24,275 nt of DNA from VRUE01 sp035266685. Lineage in GTDB: Bacteria; Actinomycetota; Thermoleophilia; Solirubrobacterales; 70-9. The notes beneath the pieces were generated by a model that was not told the origin of the DNA, ran no database searches, and saw only the letters and a program-made list of their open reading frames with translations. Where the stretch lies: NCBI GenBank assembly GCA_035266685.1, contig DATFMX010000007.1:1-24275 (forward strand). The letters run 5' to 3'. Below are positions 7,096 through 13,769 of this stretch, in pieces. The stretch's first letter is position 1. Every line of letters begins with the position of its first letter. The position numbers and the translations under genes were made by a program.

Positions 7096-7501
7096 GGGGC
7101 CGTTGGAGTCAAAATGGGCGAGGCCGAGGTCGTCGGAGTCAGGTCCCCCCTACTGCCGACGCGCGCGCGAACGCTGCTCATCCATCGGCAGAATCCCCGT
7201 CGGCCGACTTGCCGCGAAACAGCGGATCGATCAGCTGTTCCTTGGCGTGGTCGGCTGCATCGCCTCCGGGGGCCACCGAACGAGGACAGATTGCAAACAG
7301 GCGCGGGGCACTCGCGGCGGGGATATCTTCCCGTGGGCGAGGATCGCCGACCGCGGCGGCTACGCGTCGGACATCCTGCGGCCCCAGAGGTGGGCCACAC
7401 GACGGGCCTTGGACTCCAAAATGGACTCCAGGCCCGAAATCGTCGAATCGGCAGCTCCGTCGATCGCCGACGAAAACCGCCGATGTGCAGGGGACCTCGA
7501 A
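7096..7501. other. 406 bp with no recognisable gene
   Basis: Several frames are open on both strands but translate to Arg/Pro/Ser-rich sequence with no motif, and the + frames run into a fake ending created by the tRNA fragment. This is likely decayed mobile-element DNA between the orphan antitoxin and the duplicated tRNA end. Confidence 0.35.
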
Positions 7502-7544
7502 ATGGCGAGGGTGGGAATCGAACCCATGACACCACGATTTTCAG
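7502..7544 (-). repeat. Duplicated 3' half of tRNA-Phe (att-like site)
   Basis: Positions 7504-7544 match tRNA-Phe from the anticodon loop to the acceptor end, with one change (T at 7527 for C at 9076), which would break the first T-stem pair. The 5' half of the tRNA is absent, so it is not a working tRNA. It is best read as the distal att site left by an integrated element. Confidence 0.75.
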
Positions 7545-7641
7545 AGCCTCCGAACGATCAGGATGATTTGCTCGGTTGCAGGGGCTCTCGTAAAGGGCGG
7601 GCTGCGGGCGTTGCCGATGGATTCCAGGGGTTTGGGTGGCT

Positions 7642-7672
7642 TTGGGCGACGAGATACTGAGCCGTCGCCCAA
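7642..7672 (-). terminator. 10-bp perfect hairpin downstream of abiEii
   Basis: TTGGGCGACG (7642-7651) pairs with CGTCGCCCAA (7663-7672) across an 11-nt loop. It lies 22 bases after the stop of the degraded abiEii frame and before the duplicated tRNA end. There is no strong T-run, so it is a probable rather than certain terminator. Confidence 0.5.
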
Positions 7673-7693
7673 TGGGCGGAGCGTGTTCGCTGT

Positions 7694-8261
7694 CTACTCC
7701 CACTGCTGCATGGCTGGATTCCAGGTCGAGTTGCCGGCGTCTTGTAGCTCGTCGACGAACTTGACGACCGCATCGACGACATCGGCGAAATGGTTCGGCA
7801 GATCGGCCAGGCCAACGCGGGCGCGAAACGCCTCCCAGGGCTGCTGCCGGCTCTCGCGAAGGGTTTCCAGGAGCGGGCCAAGTGGGCGCACCTCGTGACC
7901 CCGATTGCTCGACGACCCTGCGTAACGCGCTACGCAGGGCGTCCGCCTCGATGGCATGAGTCTGCGAGAGCAGATAGACGTCGCCATAGTCGCGGTCGCG
8001 GGTGTTTGCATCGCCGAGGAACATCATCGTGTCGGCCTTCTCGGCGATCACGCTCTCCAATGGGTAGCCCAGGAGCGGGAAGCCCCGATCACCGAACAGC
8101 GTCGGGTAGTCGATCCGCTGCGGCTCGAACCGCGACTCGGCCAGCCGGGCGAGGAAGCGCTCATGGATGTAGAGCTCGAAAAGCTGCTGCGTGTTGCGGC
8201 CCTGGTCACGGGCAAGCTTCTGCAGGTCGAAATAGGCCCGCTCGGGCGTCCGCTCGGTCAC
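7694..8261 (-). pseudogene. AbiEii-family nucleotidyltransferase toxin, core deleted and frameshifted
   Basis: The gene begins at a GTG overlapping the abiEi stop (GTGA), the usual coupling of this type IV toxin-antitoxin pair. It reads VTERTPERAYFDLQKLARDQ, then NTQQLFELYIHERFLARL, the family N-terminal helices, and jumps directly to IDYPTLFGDRGFPLLGYPLE and SVIAEKADTMMFLGDANTR, which in intact relatives follow the nucleotidyltransferase core. The G-S/G-x-x-x-R ... D-x-D motifs are missing, roughly 100 residues. Near 7905 the frame shifts by one base: the family-like sequence ends VVEQS in one frame and resumes at NRGHEVRPLGPLLETLRESR in another, ending AMQQWE. With no catalytic core the toxin must be inactive. 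A 9-bp perfect hairpin (7916-7939) lies beside the frameshift. Confidence 0.72.
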
Positions 8262-8860
8262 GCCAGCAGAGGCTCCATCGCCTGGGCCATGACCGAACCG
8301 ACACGCAGACGGCGAGCCAGTTCAAGCAGCTCGCCCGGCTTGGCCTCGCCTCCCTCGAGGTACCTACGCAACGCGCCCAGCGCCAGATCGCGGCCGACAC
8401 GCGAGCGGAGGCGCATGAGGTCGACGACCGTCCGCTCTGGGGAGCTGATCGCGATCGTCTCGCCCGATTCGATTTTCTCCATTGTGCGCCCGAGCGAGAA
8501 CGTCGCTGCGGCAAAGACATGAACCCGCGTCGGCGGGTAGACGATCCTCGGGCGATGCCTCCCGCGAGCTATCGCCAAGTGGACCGCGTCGGGCATCTCG
8601 TCGCTCAGGTCCCAGAAGCTGGCGGCTGAGTTGAGGCAGATCATCCCCTCCGGAGCCCGGCGGCACACAGCCACCAGATCGAGGTGAGCGGTCGCCGGAG
8701 CGTCAGCGACTCGGTAGACGCCGCGCGACAGCTCGATCAGCTCGCCGCTGTCTCGCAGCCGGTACAGGTCCTCCCAGCGTGCGCCACGCTCGATCAACTC
8801 TGCGGCCGACGAAATCCCGCCGGCACGACGCGCGATGTCGATCACCTCGCTTGGTCTCAT
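8258..8860 (-). CDS. abiEi: AbiEi-family antitoxin / transcriptional autorepressor
   Basis: About 200 residues from ATG 8860 (a GTG at 8878 is an in-frame alternative). The N-terminal wHTH-like domain reads MRPSEVIDIARRAGGISSAA, then ELIERGARWEDLYRLRDSGE and LIELSRGVYRV, the typical 'AbiEi_4' recognition-helix and wing region. The C-terminal domain has LVAVCRRAPEGMICLNSAAS, then FWDLSDEMP and ERTVVDLMRLRSRVGRDLAL. AbiEi proteins neutralise AbiEii and repress their own promoter by binding inverted repeats upstream; matching repeats are present at 8861-8916. The downstream toxin is destroyed, so the antitoxin has no local partner. It could persist by chance, silence another AbiEii, or simply not yet have decayed. 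Confidence 0.82.
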   Translation of the reverse strand: MRPSEVIDIARRAGGISSAAELIERGARWEDLYRLRDSGELIELSRGVYRVADAPATAHLDLVAVCRRAPEGMICLNSAASFWDLSDEMPDAVHLAIARGRHRPRIVYPPTRVHVFAAATFSLGRTMEKIESGETIAISSPERTVVDLMRLRSRVGRDLALGALRRYLEGGEAKPGELLELARRLRVGSVMAQAMEPLLA

Positions 8861-8916
8861 GGATGAAAATCTACACACTTAGAAGCTACATGTGCAGGAT
8901 TTCATCCAGTAGCTTC
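8861..8916. promoter_or_regulatory. Interlocked inverted repeats upstream of abiEi, likely operator
   Basis: GAAGCTAC (8882-8889) and GTAGCTTC (8909-8916) form a perfect 8-bp inverted repeat with 19-bp spacer. GGATGAAAATC (8861-8871) and GGATTTCATCC (8897-8907) form a second, near-perfect pair overlapping it. They lie directly before the abiEi start and partly inside the end of the integrase fragment. Paired inverted repeats at this place are the known binding mode of AbiEi proteins. Confidence 0.5.
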
Positions 8917-9052
8917 GTCAGCCACTGGCACAACCAGGTCGTCCATGACGGCCGCGTCCCCGACCCCGGCATCCATCAGGTGGACGTAGACCTTGAGCGT
9001 GAACCCGGCGTCAGCGCGGCCGAGCCACTCCGAAACCGCTCTGCGATGCGAT
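8902..9052 (-). pseudogene. Tyrosine recombinase (integrase) C-terminal fragment
   Basis: About 50 codons read RAVSEWLGRADAGFTLKVYV, then HLMDAGVGDAAVMDDLVV, ending TGA at 8902. This is the last block of phage/ICE tyrosine integrases: a degenerate 'lG-H/R-a' helix and the catalytic Tyr in FTLKVYVHLMD. Everything upstream (core-binding domain and the R-K-H-R residues) is missing; the frame is cut exactly where tRNA-Phe begins. An open frame continues into the tRNA antisense sequence but is not protein. The fragment shows that a site-specific element once sat here. Confidence 0.75.
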
Positions 9053-9093
9053 GGCGAGGGTGGGAATCGAACCCACGACACCACGATTTTCAG
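9051..9093 (-). repeat. Proximal att-like copy within tRNA-Phe
   Basis: This is the 43-bp partner of the repeat at 7502-7544. It covers the tRNA-Phe 3' half plus two flanking bases and is identical apart from one position. Confidence 0.7.
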
Positions 9094-9124
9094 TCGTGTG
9101 CTCTACCAACTGAGCTACCTCGCC
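9053..9124 (-). tRNA. tRNA-Phe (GAA)
   Basis: The minus strand folds into a full cloverleaf: acceptor GGCGAGG/CCTCGCC, D-stem GCTC/GAGC, anticodon stem CACGA/TCGTG around loop CTGAAAA with GAA at positions 34-36, T-stem GTGGG/CCCAC with the TTCGATT loop. It is 72 nt long, and the CCA end is not encoded. It is the target of the integrated element to its left. Confidence 0.97.
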
Positions 9125-9240
9125 CTGAACCGGAAACCGCATGGGAAAGCGGACTGGCAACCGATTGCCGGTGAGTCTAACGAGCTATCGCAGGATCTGA
9201 GATCGTCTGCTCCCCGAAGAACGCAGATCGAAGGAGACGG

Positions 9241-9771
9241 ATGAGGAAGACGGCAATACAGGTGGCCCTGCCCGCGGCGCTGGCGGCGAGCTTGATCGGC
9301 GTCGGTTTCGCGGCGCCCGCGGCAATCGCCGGACCCGGGGCTGGACCGGCGACCGCGAAGTGCGGCAAGTTCAAGAAGAAAGCTCAGAAGAAGCGCTGCC
9401 AGAAGCAGAACAAGGCCAACCGGATTGCCTACAACCAGATCAAGGACTCCCAGTTCGTCGGCGTCCGCGGCGACGGAGAGGAAGTCGAAGACGTCTACTG
9501 CGCCAACGGCAAGTTCGAAGCCCGTGCCACCGACAGCACCTACGGCACCGGCGTCTCCACCGGCAGGCACTGGACCATCGTCGACGCCAAGGTCAAGCGG
9601 GGCGGCAGGTGGATCAACGCCTTCCTCAAGGGAACCGGCGGCTACGAGATCGCCCTGCAGCGCCGCGGCGCGCAGTGGAAATACGGCATCGCCAGCTTCG
9701 GCCGCATCCTCGAACCGGGGAACGTGGAGAAGACCGGCGCGACGCGAGCCTGCGCGGCGCTCGAAGTCTGA
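9241..9771 (+). CDS. Small exported lysine-rich protein of unknown function
   Basis: The 176-residue product has a clear signal peptide (MRKTAIQVALPAALAASLIG..., cleavage near AIAG), then a very basic, Cys-containing stretch (KCGKFKKKAQKKRCQKQNKA), and a C-terminal domain of about 110 residues (VGVRGDGEEVEDVYCANGKF ... GRHWTIVDAKVKRGGRWINA ... ACAALEV) with two further Cys. The start is backed by AAGGAG just upstream. The basic block with paired Cys resembles the cationic linkers often seen in exported actinobacterial proteins; no enzyme motif is visible and I do not recognise the domain. The gene is followed in the same direction by the GH15-like gene after 47 bp, so they may be co-transcribed. 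Confidence 0.8.
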   Translation: MRKTAIQVALPAALAASLIGVGFAAPAAIAGPGAGPATAKCGKFKKKAQKKRCQKQNKANRIAYNQIKDSQFVGVRGDGEEVEDVYCANGKFEARATDSTYGTGVSTGRHWTIVDAKVKRGGRWINAFLKGTGGYEIALQRRGAQWKYGIASFGRILEPGNVEKTGATRACAALEV

Positions 9772-9818
9772 GCCTCGCGGCCCAAACGGCGCCGATCGCG
9801 GGCTGCTTGTATTGACCC

Positions 9819-11036
9819 GTGGCCTGGGCTCGCGCGGGAATCGTCTTGGCGGCGGCAGCGCTCGCCGCGGGGCTGGTCATCTCCGGCGGGACGAGCGCCG
9901 ATCCGCCGGCGCCGCGCGGCTTTCCCGGTGTGCTGCCCGCGTTCATGGTCGGCCCGGCCGGCGCCGGGCTTCGGAGCCGGCACGACCTGCGGGCGGCAGC
10001 CGAGCGGGACCGGCGCTGGCTGGAAAGGGCGAAGCCCCTGGGTGAGGCGGCGCCGGGCTGGGCGCGTCGCCTCTACCGTCGCTCGCTGCTGGTGCTGCGC
10101 GGACTCGTCGATCGCAACGGCGCGGCCGTCGCGGGGGCGCGCCCTGGTTGGGCCTACGTCTGGCCGCGCGACGCCGGCGCCGTCGCGATCGCCCTCGCCT
10201 CGGCCGGCTACCGGGCGAAGGCACGCCGCATCGCTCGCTTCCTGCTCGGCCTCGATCTCGGGGCCGCGGCCCGCTTCTACCGGGGCGGCGAGCCGGTCGA
10301 GGGCCGCAGCGCGCAGGGAGACGCCAGCGGATGGGTCGCGGCTGCCGCGCGAGCCGCCGGCATTCGCCGTACCGAAGACGTCAAGTCCAACACGCGACCT
10401 GCATCGGACCCCCATTTGGGGCTCGATGCAGGTCGCGTGCATGATCGCGCCGACTACCAGGAGGGCGACGCCGGCGACTACCTCGGCAACGCGCTGGCGG
10501 CAGCATTCGCCGCTGGCCACGAGGTCGGTACGCGAGGTGTGCGGGCCGATGGGACCGCTCGGCGCTTCGGGACGGCGCGCGGCCTCGTGCGGGTCGCCGG
10601 CGATCCCGCTTCGGGCCTCGACACCTCCGCGGCCTGGGCCGTCCGACCCTTCGCCCGGCCGGCCCTCTATCCGGCCGCGCGTCGCACCCTGCTCCGCCTC
10701 GTCGCCGAGCGCGGAACCCGTTTCGGCATCGTCCCGTCCGAGGGCTGGCACGGCGGCGGCGATCCGTGGACCGCGCCGACCGCCTGGTGCGCCTGGTCAC
10801 TCGCGGCGCTCTGGCGAATCGATCGCCGCGCCGGCCGGCAGCACGCGGCTGAAACCGACCGCGGCGCGGCCCTGAGCCTGATGGCTGACCTGCGCCGCGC
10901 CGCAACCCCTCAAGGCCTGCTGCCCGAGCGCGTCGACGCGCAGACCGGCGCACCCGCGTCGACCACGCCCCTCGCCTGGTCCCACGCCTTCGCGATCCTC
11001 GCTATTCGCGAGCTATGGCCTCGAGCGCAGCGCTGA
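9819..11036 (+). CDS. Exported glycoside hydrolase family 15-like (alpha/alpha)6-barrel protein
   Basis: The 405-residue product has an N-terminal export segment (RAGIVLAAAALAAGLVISGG). Glucoamylase-type landmarks follow: LYRRSLLVLRGLVDRNGAAV, then GWAYVWPRDAGAVAIALASA (the 'WPRD' motif), GIVPSEGWHGGGDPWTAPTA, and near the end GLLPERVDAQTGAPASTTPL followed by AWSHAFAILAI, where the Glu of LLPER is the family's second catalytic Glu. The likely role is extracellular alpha-glucan or trehalose-type hydrolysis, but the first catalytic Glu was not pinned down. The GTG start is the only one before the signal segment. A 49-bp palindrome inside the gene adds residues around NTRPASDPHLGLDAGRV in frame, in a place that is probably a surface loop. 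The 3' end overlaps the convergent SLOG gene by 35 bp. Confidence 0.75.
   Translation: MAWARAGIVLAAAALAAGLVISGGTSADPPAPRGFPGVLPAFMVGPAGAGLRSRHDLRAAAERDRRWLERAKPLGEAAPGWARRLYRRSLLVLRGLVDRNGAAVAGARPGWAYVWPRDAGAVAIALASAGYRAKARRIARFLLGLDLGAAARFYRGGEPVEGRSAQGDASGWVAAAARAAGIRRTEDVKSNTRPASDPHLGLDAGRVHDRADYQEGDAGDYLGNALAAAFAAGHEVGTRGVRADGTARRFGTARGLVRVAGDPASGLDTSAAWAVRPFARPALYPAARRTLLRLVAERGTRFGIVPSEGWHGGGDPWTAPTAWCAWSLAALWRIDRRAGRQHAAETDRGAALSLMADLRRAATPQGLLPERVDAQTGAPASTTPLAWSHAFAILAIRELWPRAQR
10391..10439. repeat. 49-bp palindrome inside the GH15-like coding sequence
   Basis: CACGCGACCTGCATCG (10391-10406) is exactly complementary to 10424-10439. The inner 17 bases also pair (four further G-C pairs), giving an almost continuous stem with a tiny loop. 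It is translated in frame as part of the gene, and may be a small inserted repeat. Confidence 0.85.
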
Positions 11037-11499
11037 CCGCCGCCTCGGGCGTCTCGACCGCGACGATTCCCGGGCCGCCCTCCATCTGCTCGCGGCCGGA
11101 GACGCTCCAGCTCCGCAGGGCGACCACGGTGCGGCCGAGGTTGCGGGCGAGGGCGATCTCGGAAAGCGTGCCCCACTCGCCGCCGACCGCGATCGCGGCC
11201 TCGCCAGAGGCAACCACCGCGAGGTTGCGGGCGTGGCCGATGCCCGTCGCGACGACATGGGTGCAGTACGGATTCGCGTCCTCGCCCGAGACCCAGGGCA
11301 GGACGCCGATCACATCTCCGCCCGCTCCGGCCGCCCCCCGGGCCGCCGCTTCCATCACCCCGCTCCGACCGCCGCAGACGACCACCACGCCGGCCTCGCC
11401 CAGCAACCGCCCCACCTCCTCCGCGAGCCGCCAGGTCTCGCTCTCCTCTTCGCACCCGCCGGAGCCGATGACGGCAACCTGACGCCGGCGCTCCTTCAC
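11002..11499 (-). CDS. SLOG-superfamily (TIGR00725/LOG-like) nucleotide-binding protein
   Basis: The 165-residue product has a Rossmann-like fold: VAVIGSGGCEEES at the N-terminus, then VVVVCGGRSGVMEAAARGA at about 38-56 and AIAVGGEWGTLSEIALARN at about 103-120. The G-G-x-x-G-x-(M)-E and G-G-x-x-G-T-x-x-E pair is the nucleotide/phosphate site of LOG and DprA-like SLOG proteins; here PGG-x-GT is VGG-EWGT, as in the TIGR00725 subgroup. LOG enzymes release cytokinin-type bases from nucleoside monophosphates; the TIGR00725 subgroup has no settled role. The gene starts at a GTG overlapping the helicase stop by 4 bases (GTGA), so it is translationally coupled to it. Its end overlaps the GH15-like gene on the other strand. 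Confidence 0.82.
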   Translation of the reverse strand: MKERRRQVAVIGSGGCEEESETWRLAEEVGRLLGEAGVVVVCGGRSGVMEAAARGAAGAGGDVIGVLPWVSGEDANPYCTHVVATGIGHARNLAVVASGEAAIAVGGEWGTLSEIALARNLGRTVVALRSWSVSGREQMEGGPGIVAVETPEAAVSAALEAIARE

Positions 11500-13769
11500 T
11501 GCGACCCCCTCATCGACCGCATCAGCTCCAACGCCCCCTGCTTATGCAGCGGTTCGTTCAGGTTGCCGCACTTCGGGCTCTGCACGCAGGAGGGGCAGCC
11601 CGACTCGCACGGGCACTCGCCGATCAGCCGCTCGGCGTCGCCGAGCAGGCGCCCGAACTGCTCGTAGCCGCGCAGCGTGATGCCCACGCCCCCCGGGTGG
11701 CCGTCGTAGACGAAGATCGTCGGCCGGCCGGTCTGGAAGTGGACGTTGGTCGAGAGGCCGCCGATGTCCCAGCGGTCGCACATCGCGATCAGCGGCAGCA
11801 CCGCGATCTGGCCGTGCTCCGTCGCGTGCAGGGCGCCGAGCAGGACGTCGGGCGGCAGCGCGCCGCTGAGCCGCTCCGGCAGCACGTACCAGAGCGCCTG
11901 GGTGACGAAGTGCTGCTCCGGCAGCTCCAGGGCGACGATGTCGATCGGCTCCTGCTCGGAGATCGAGACCCGCTGGAAGGCGATCACCTGCTCGCTGACC
12001 GAGACTTCGCCGAAGTGCAGCTCGACCCCCGCGGTCGTGCGCTGCTCGCGCACCCGCTCGATGTAGATCTCGGTCTCCTTTTTCGGCCGCGTGTACCAGT
12101 CGCCGTCGAAGCGGCTGACCACCGCCCGCCGCCCCTCGACGTCGAGCTGCTCGACCTCATACGAGCGCCCCAGATGCAGGTAGACGGCGCCGGGATGGAC
12201 CGTCGTGAAGGCGCGCTCGGCCTCGACCAGGCCGAGCATCTCGCCCGAGTCGCGCTCGATCACCGCGACCGAGTCGGCCGAGGCGGAGCGCAGCGGGATC
12301 TTCGCGGCGACGAACTCGCTGCTCGCCGGCAGCAGGCGCCCGCCGGCGCGCCGCAACTCCCCCGCCGAGGTCAGCCGCTCGGCCCGCTCGCGCCAGCCGG
12401 CGCCGAAGACCTCGTCGTCCGCCTCGCTCAGCGGCAGCTCGTAGGCGGCGGCGACCATGTGGCGAGCGGCGATCTGCTCGCTCTCGTGGTCGAGGATCGC
12501 CGCCTCGACCGGCCGCCCGAGAAACTCGTCCGGATGGCGGCAGAAGAACTGGTCGAGCGCGTCGGCGCCGGCCACGTAAACCGCGAGGCCGCGTCGCTGA
12601 CGCCCCGCACGGCCCCACATCTGGCGCAGACTCGCGACGGTGCCGGGGAAGGTGACGCAGATCGCCGCGTCGAGCTCGCCGACGTCGATCCCCAGCTCGA
12701 GCGCGTCGGTCGCGACCACCGCGAGCAGCTCGCCCGCCGCCAGCCGTGCCTCGATCTCGCGCCGCTGCTGCGGCGTGTAGCCGCCACGGTAGGGGGCGAT
12801 CCGCTCGGCCAGCTCCGGCTTGCCGCGGCGCTGCAGCGCTTCGCCGGCGAAGCGCTGGATCAACTCGATCCCGCGGCGGCTTTTGAGGAAGCAGATCGTG
12901 CGCACGCCCTGCGAGACCAGCTCGGCCAGCAGATCGGCCGCCTCGGAGAGCGCCGAGCGGCGCGCACCGCTCGCCTTGTCGATCAGCGGCGGGTTCCACA
13001 TCGCGATCTCCCGCCCCGCCCGCGGCGCGCCGTCGTCGTCGATCAGCTCGAACGGCTCGCCGACCAGGCGCTCGGCCAGCTCGACCGGGTTGGCGATCGT
13101 CGCCGAGGCGAGCAGGAAGCGTGGCTCGGCGCCGTAGGCGCGGGCCAGCCGGCGCAGCCGCCGCAGCACGTTGGCGACATGCGAGCCGAAGACGCCGCGG
13201 TAGGTGTGCGCCTCATCGACCACGACCCAGCCGAGGTTGGCGAGGAAGTCGCCCCAGCTCTTGTGGTTGGGCAGCAGGCCGATGTGCAGCATGTCGGGGT
13301 TGGTCAGCACGAGGTTGTTGCGGCGGCGGATCGCCGGCCGCTCCTCGCGCGGCGTGTCGCCGTCATAGATCGCCTCGCGCAGCCCGGGCGGGCGCAGCGC
13401 CGAGAGCTTGCGCGCCTGGTCCTGGGCCAGCGCCTTGGTCGGGTAGAGGTAGAGCGCCCGCCGCTTGGGATCGCGCGCGATCCCGTCGAGCACCGGCAGG
13501 TTGAAGGCGAGGCTCTTGCCCGAGGCGGTGCCGCTGGTGATCGCCAGGTTGGAGGTCGCGGCCACCTTCAGCGCGTCGCGCTGGTGCGAGTAGAGGCGCT
13601 CGATGCCGGCGCGGCCGAGCGCCTCGACCAGCCCGGGATCGAGCCCGCGCGGCATCGCGACGAGCCGCGACGCGCGCTCGGCCTCGGAACTCTCGGCGAC
13701 GATACGGCCGTCGCGGCGCGCGGGGTCGATTGCAATCGACCAGGGCGCCTCGAGCAGACTCTTCGCCAT
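11496..13769 (-). CDS. MrfA/SftH-type superfamily 2 helicase with C-terminal Cys cluster
   Basis: The 757-residue product carries helicase motifs in order: a Q-like LYSHQRDAL, Walker A SGTASGKS (79-86), DEAH at 185-188, SAT in LASATI (222-224), then in the second RecA domain TICFLKSRRGIEL, VVATDALELGIDVGELDAA and motif VI QMWGRAGRQRRG. The C-terminal third contains the DUF1998/MZB region and a Cys cluster at about 719-734 (CPCESGCPSCVQSPKC), which in B. subtilis MrfA binds zinc. MrfA repairs mitomycin-type lesions and mycobacterial SftH is a 3'-5' helicase; both are about this length. The likely role is DNA repair. It is coupled to folP upstream (TGATG) and to the SLOG gene downstream (GTGA). 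All key motifs are present. Confidence 0.92.
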   Translation of the reverse strand: MAKSLLEAPWSIAIDPARRDGRIVAESSEAERASRLVAMPRGLDPGLVEALGRAGIERLYSHQRDALKVAATSNLAITSGTASGKSLAFNLPVLDGIARDPKRRALYLYPTKALAQDQARKLSALRPPGLREAIYDGDTPREERPAIRRRNNLVLTNPDMLHIGLLPNHKSWGDFLANLGWVVVDEAHTYRGVFGSHVANVLRRLRRLARAYGAEPRFLLASATIANPVELAERLVGEPFELIDDDGAPRAGREIAMWNPPLIDKASGARRSALSEAADLLAELVSQGVRTICFLKSRRGIELIQRFAGEALQRRGKPELAERIAPYRGGYTPQQRREIEARLAAGELLAVVATDALELGIDVGELDAAICVTFPGTVASLRQMWGRAGRQRRGLAVYVAGADALDQFFCRHPDEFLGRPVEAAILDHESEQIAARHMVAAAYELPLSEADDEVFGAGWRERAERLTSAGELRRAGGRLLPASSEFVAAKIPLRSASADSVAVIERDSGEMLGLVEAERAFTTVHPGAVYLHLGRSYEVEQLDVEGRRAVVSRFDGDWYTRPKKETEIYIERVREQRTTAGVELHFGEVSVSEQVIAFQRVSISEQEPIDIVALELPEQHFVTQALWYVLPERLSGALPPDVLLGALHATEHGQIAVLPLIAMCDRWDIGGLSTNVHFQTGRPTIFVYDGHPGGVGITLRGYEQFGRLLGDAERLIGECPCESGCPSCVQSPKCGNLNEPLHKQGALELMRSMRGSQ

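Larger units (their letters stand above)
7502..9093. mobile_element. Remnant of an integrative element at tRNA-Phe
   Basis: The segment is bounded by 43-bp direct repeats (7502-7544 and 9051-9093, 42/43 identical). The right copy is the 3' half of an intact tRNA-Phe and the left copy is a free-standing duplicate in the same orientation. Between them lie a tyrosine-integrase C-terminus touching the tRNA end, abiEi and a degraded abiEii. This is the arrangement produced by site-specific integration at a tRNA 3' end followed by deletion. It can no longer excise on its own because most of the integrase is gone. Confidence 0.65.

Noticed and set aside
7092..7660. Three + strand frames of 145-185 codons
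   Set aside because: They are motif-free, and all pass into the tRNA-Phe fragment, which produces the same artificial GIEP/WESNP strings.
6936..8261. A single 441-codon minus-strand protein
   Set aside because: Only its first ~118 codons are AbiEii-like; beyond the frameshift it runs through the tRNA fragment and noise, so it is a read-through of a broken gene.
8779..9244. Small + strand proteins ending WRGWESNPRHHDFQSC and GEGGNRTHDTTIF
   Set aside because: These are well-known false translations of the antisense of a tRNA gene; the tRNA-Phe explains the sequence.
11002..13769. SLOG plus helicase as an antiphage defence island
   Set aside because: There is no nuclease, effector, reverse transcriptase or other defence partner, and linkage to folP suggests a housekeeping or repair setting.
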